This document shows positions 62,379 through 64,000 of a stretch of DNA of 64,000 nucleotides, piece by piece. The position numbers were made by a program, and so were the translations under genes. How positions within the stretch are numbered: the stretch's first letter is position 1; each line of letters starts with the position of its first letter. Source of the stretch: Eopsaltria australis (lineage: Eukaryota > Chordata > Aves > Passeriformes > Petroicidae); assembly GCA_034509425.1 (NCBI GenBank), contig JAVTVJ010000373.1, forward strand, positions 744,001 to 808,000. Reading direction: 5' to 3'. Below the pieces are notes generated by a model that ran no database searches, had not been told where the DNA came from, and saw only the letters and a program-made list of their open reading frames with translations.

Positions 62379-62575
62379 TCTAGGATGAACTAAGCCTAAC
62401 AGAGCCTGTGTTCCTGTGTGCCTCTGGTCTCTAGGATGAACTGAGCCTAACAGAGCCTGTGTTCCTGTGTGCCTCTGGTGTCTAGGATGAACTGAGCCTA
62501 ACAGAGCCTGTGTTCCTGTGTGCCTCTGGTCTCTAGGATGAACTGAGCCTAACAGAGCCTGTATCCCTGAGTGTC
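62379..62575. repeat. 51-bp minisatellite, about 3.9 copies
   Basis: Units begin TCTAGGATGAACTGAGCC at 62379, 62430, 62481 and 62532, exactly 51 bp apart. The first three are nearly identical; the fourth diverges after about 38 bp. As 51 is divisible by 3, any frame read through it gives a repeating 17-residue peptide, which explains a long minus-strand open frame across it. The period and identity imply recent expansion. Confidence 0.93.
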
Positions 62576-62679
62576 TCAGCTGCCCAGTGTTGTTAGTGGG
62601 GTAATGCAATAAACCCACTCTTTGCACTTCAGCTGTGTTCCGGTGGTTGCCCAGGCTTGCTGTGTGTCCATTCACATGG

Positions 62680-64000
62680 TAGGTCGAAGAAGAGGTGATC
62701 CTCCCAGATTCTAGACACTGCCACTTGCCTTCTGTGTCCCACACTTTAGCCCAGGGCAAAGTAGAAGGGAGCTGGTGCAAAAATTTGGGAGCTCAGGAGC
62801 CATGCCCAGACCACTTACCCCAAACTTGGTCATACCACACCTCCCATAAGACTGATTTTGATGTTTTTTGCTCTTGGTAGTGTCTAAGGCTCATCAAAAG
62901 ACTGATTTTGTTAGTTCTATGGATCCCAGAACTTCCATGTGCTGCTAACAGAAAATTATTGTTCACTTTCCTACTTCCCAGTACTACCCAAGTGGAGAAG
63001 AAGCCACCCCTCAGAAGAAATCCACCTCTTTAGGAGGAATTCTAACAGTACCACAATTACATGTTTTATATAGGGTGAGTCACAGAAAGTCATGGGAGGA
63101 AAATGTTTGAAATAAAACATGAGCTATGAAACATCAGTTCAAATTCTTATCTACAGCTTTGTTAGAGACAATAATGACAGAAAATAAATTATCTACCCTT
63201 GTAATAAAACCTGTCAAATGGGCCACAAAGAGCATGGCACTGAAACACCGTGAGTTATACTATCTTTTCTTGGAATGGAAATGTTACCAAACCTCAGCCA
63301 AGGTGAAATTAGTGATCAGAGAGGATGCAGCTCCAAATGTTTTCCATGTAGCATCTAGTTAAGAGTGTTTCAAATTACTCCCCCAGAGTAAAAGGTCAGG
63401 CATTAAAAATTTGCCAAAAGAACAGATAATGTCTAAGGAAGAAACATAAACTTTAATTAAAGAAGAGATTACATTGATCAAAAGAGGCCCTCAAAACACC
63501 AATAAACAACCTGGAATAACTTCCTGAACAGAAATAAAATTAAGACAGAGCTGCAAGATCTACAACACGACTCGGGAAAACTTCCCTTCCCTACTTAGTA
63601 AAACAGTCAGTGTAGCTGTGTCTACCCAAGTGCACCTCTGGCACAAAACATAAATCTGCCAGCTCTTGGAACATGTGCTATATAAAGGAGAGACCACACT
63701 TTGAATAGTTCACAAAACACTTTTAACAAAAACTGAAAAGAAGCCAATTGCTGAGCCTCAGACAAACAACTGAAACTAAAATAGTTGATAGTCACCGATC
63801 CCCAGCACCATCACTGGTCCAACATGCACAGCAGTTTTCATTCTTTAACCTGTATCATTTCCAGGGGCCAGGTTTTAGGTATAGAGACGTGCACCTCAAT
63901 ACATTGATTAGGCATGCCAAACAAGGCAAAATCCAGAAAAAAGATCACCCCTATCCCATCTTCAGATCCATCCATAAAGTCAACTGAGCATATCCTTCTC
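62680..64000. other. Intergenic to window end, no gene seen
   Basis: AT-rich sequence. A TATA-like motif (ctatataaagg) near 63678 is present but no exon or long frame follows that I recognise. No RNA gene was recognised. Confidence 0.5.

Larger units (their letters stand above)
62201..62676 (+). mobile_element. LTR-like segment (possible endogenous retroviral solo or 5' LTR)
   Basis: The 3' part has a retroviral R-U5 layout: AATAAA at 62608-62613, a CA-containing cleavage zone about 15-20 nt later (tgcacttcag), a GT-rich stretch, and a terminal CA at 62675-62676. It is followed directly by TGG, the usual first three bases of a tRNA primer binding site. A TG start at 62201 is only a guess and no matching target-site duplication was found. 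A (GA)n run and a 51-bp minisatellite lie inside. No gag, pol or env reading frame was recognised in the window. Confidence 0.35.

Noticed and set aside
62286..62780. 164-codon minus-strand open frame with repeated 17-residue units
   Set aside because: Explained by a 51-bp tandem repeat whose period is a multiple of three; no start context or family supports it. Kept as a finding about the repeat, not as a gene.
43000..64000. Possible SRD5A2 exons, the next gene expected beyond MEMO1 from human gene order
   Set aside because: I looked for the hydrophobic first exon and the C-terminal steroid 5-alpha reductase motifs and recognised none; the gene probably lies beyond the window.
1..64000. CRISPR arrays, bacterial-type operons or tRNA/rRNA genes
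   Set aside because: The window is vertebrate nuclear DNA; no spaced direct-repeat array was found, and no tRNA or rRNA gene was recognised by eye.

Overview
The window is vertebrate nuclear DNA, most likely from a bird. Both recognisable genes are split by GT-AG introns, promoters lie in CpG islands, polyadenylation signals are AATAAA, and the dominant repeat is CR1, the LINE family that dominates bird and other reptile genomes. Introns are shorter than I recall for the mammalian orthologues, which fits a bird; the species cannot be read from the sequence.

Two complete protein-coding genes lie head-to-tail on the + strand. DPY30 (about 1.0-6.5 kb) encodes a 99-residue core subunit of the SET1/MLL histone H3K4 methyltransferase complexes. 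It has a noncoding first exon and four coding exons (1604-1639, 1724-1771, 2917-3059, 6269-6341). MEMO1 (about 14.0-41.7 kb) encodes the 297-residue mediator of cell motility 1 in nine coding exons (14326-14386, 26229-26310, 28402-28470, 30376-30488, 31810-31921, 32798-32940, 34086-34162, 39590-39694, 41003-41134). Both reading frames close exactly across all splice junctions with no frameshift or internal stop. The pair order and orientation match the conserved vertebrate block SPAST-DPY30-MEMO1 (human 2p22.3). No SPAST exon was recognised in the short upstream flank.

Layout: 1-900, upstream flank with a CR1 tail; 900-1320, CpG island and DPY30 promoter with a perfect CRE palindrome; 1.0-6.5 kb, DPY30, whose last intron carries a decayed CR1 reverse-transcriptase-region copy; 6.5-13.5 kb, intergenic with two CR1 tails; 13.5-14.8 kb, CpG island and MEMO1 promoter with four co-oriented CCAAT boxes, an RFX X-box-like site and GC boxes; 14.3-41.7 kb, MEMO1; 41.7-64 kb, gene-free as far as I can see, holding three more CR1 copies (two of them long and ancient), a small CpG-rich patch near 46.9 kb, and an LTR-like segment near 62.2-62.7 kb containing a 51-bp minisatellite.

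The two genes have unrelated biochemical roles (chromatin methylation; a metal-binding cytoplasmic protein linked to receptor tyrosine kinase signalling and redox). Their adjacency is conserved synteny rather than a functional operon. I found no CRISPR array, operon or novel multi-gene system. The observations most worth checking are the promoter architectures, the CpG-rich patch downstream of MEMO1, the minisatellite inside an LTR-like element, and possible distal MEMO1 polyadenylation.
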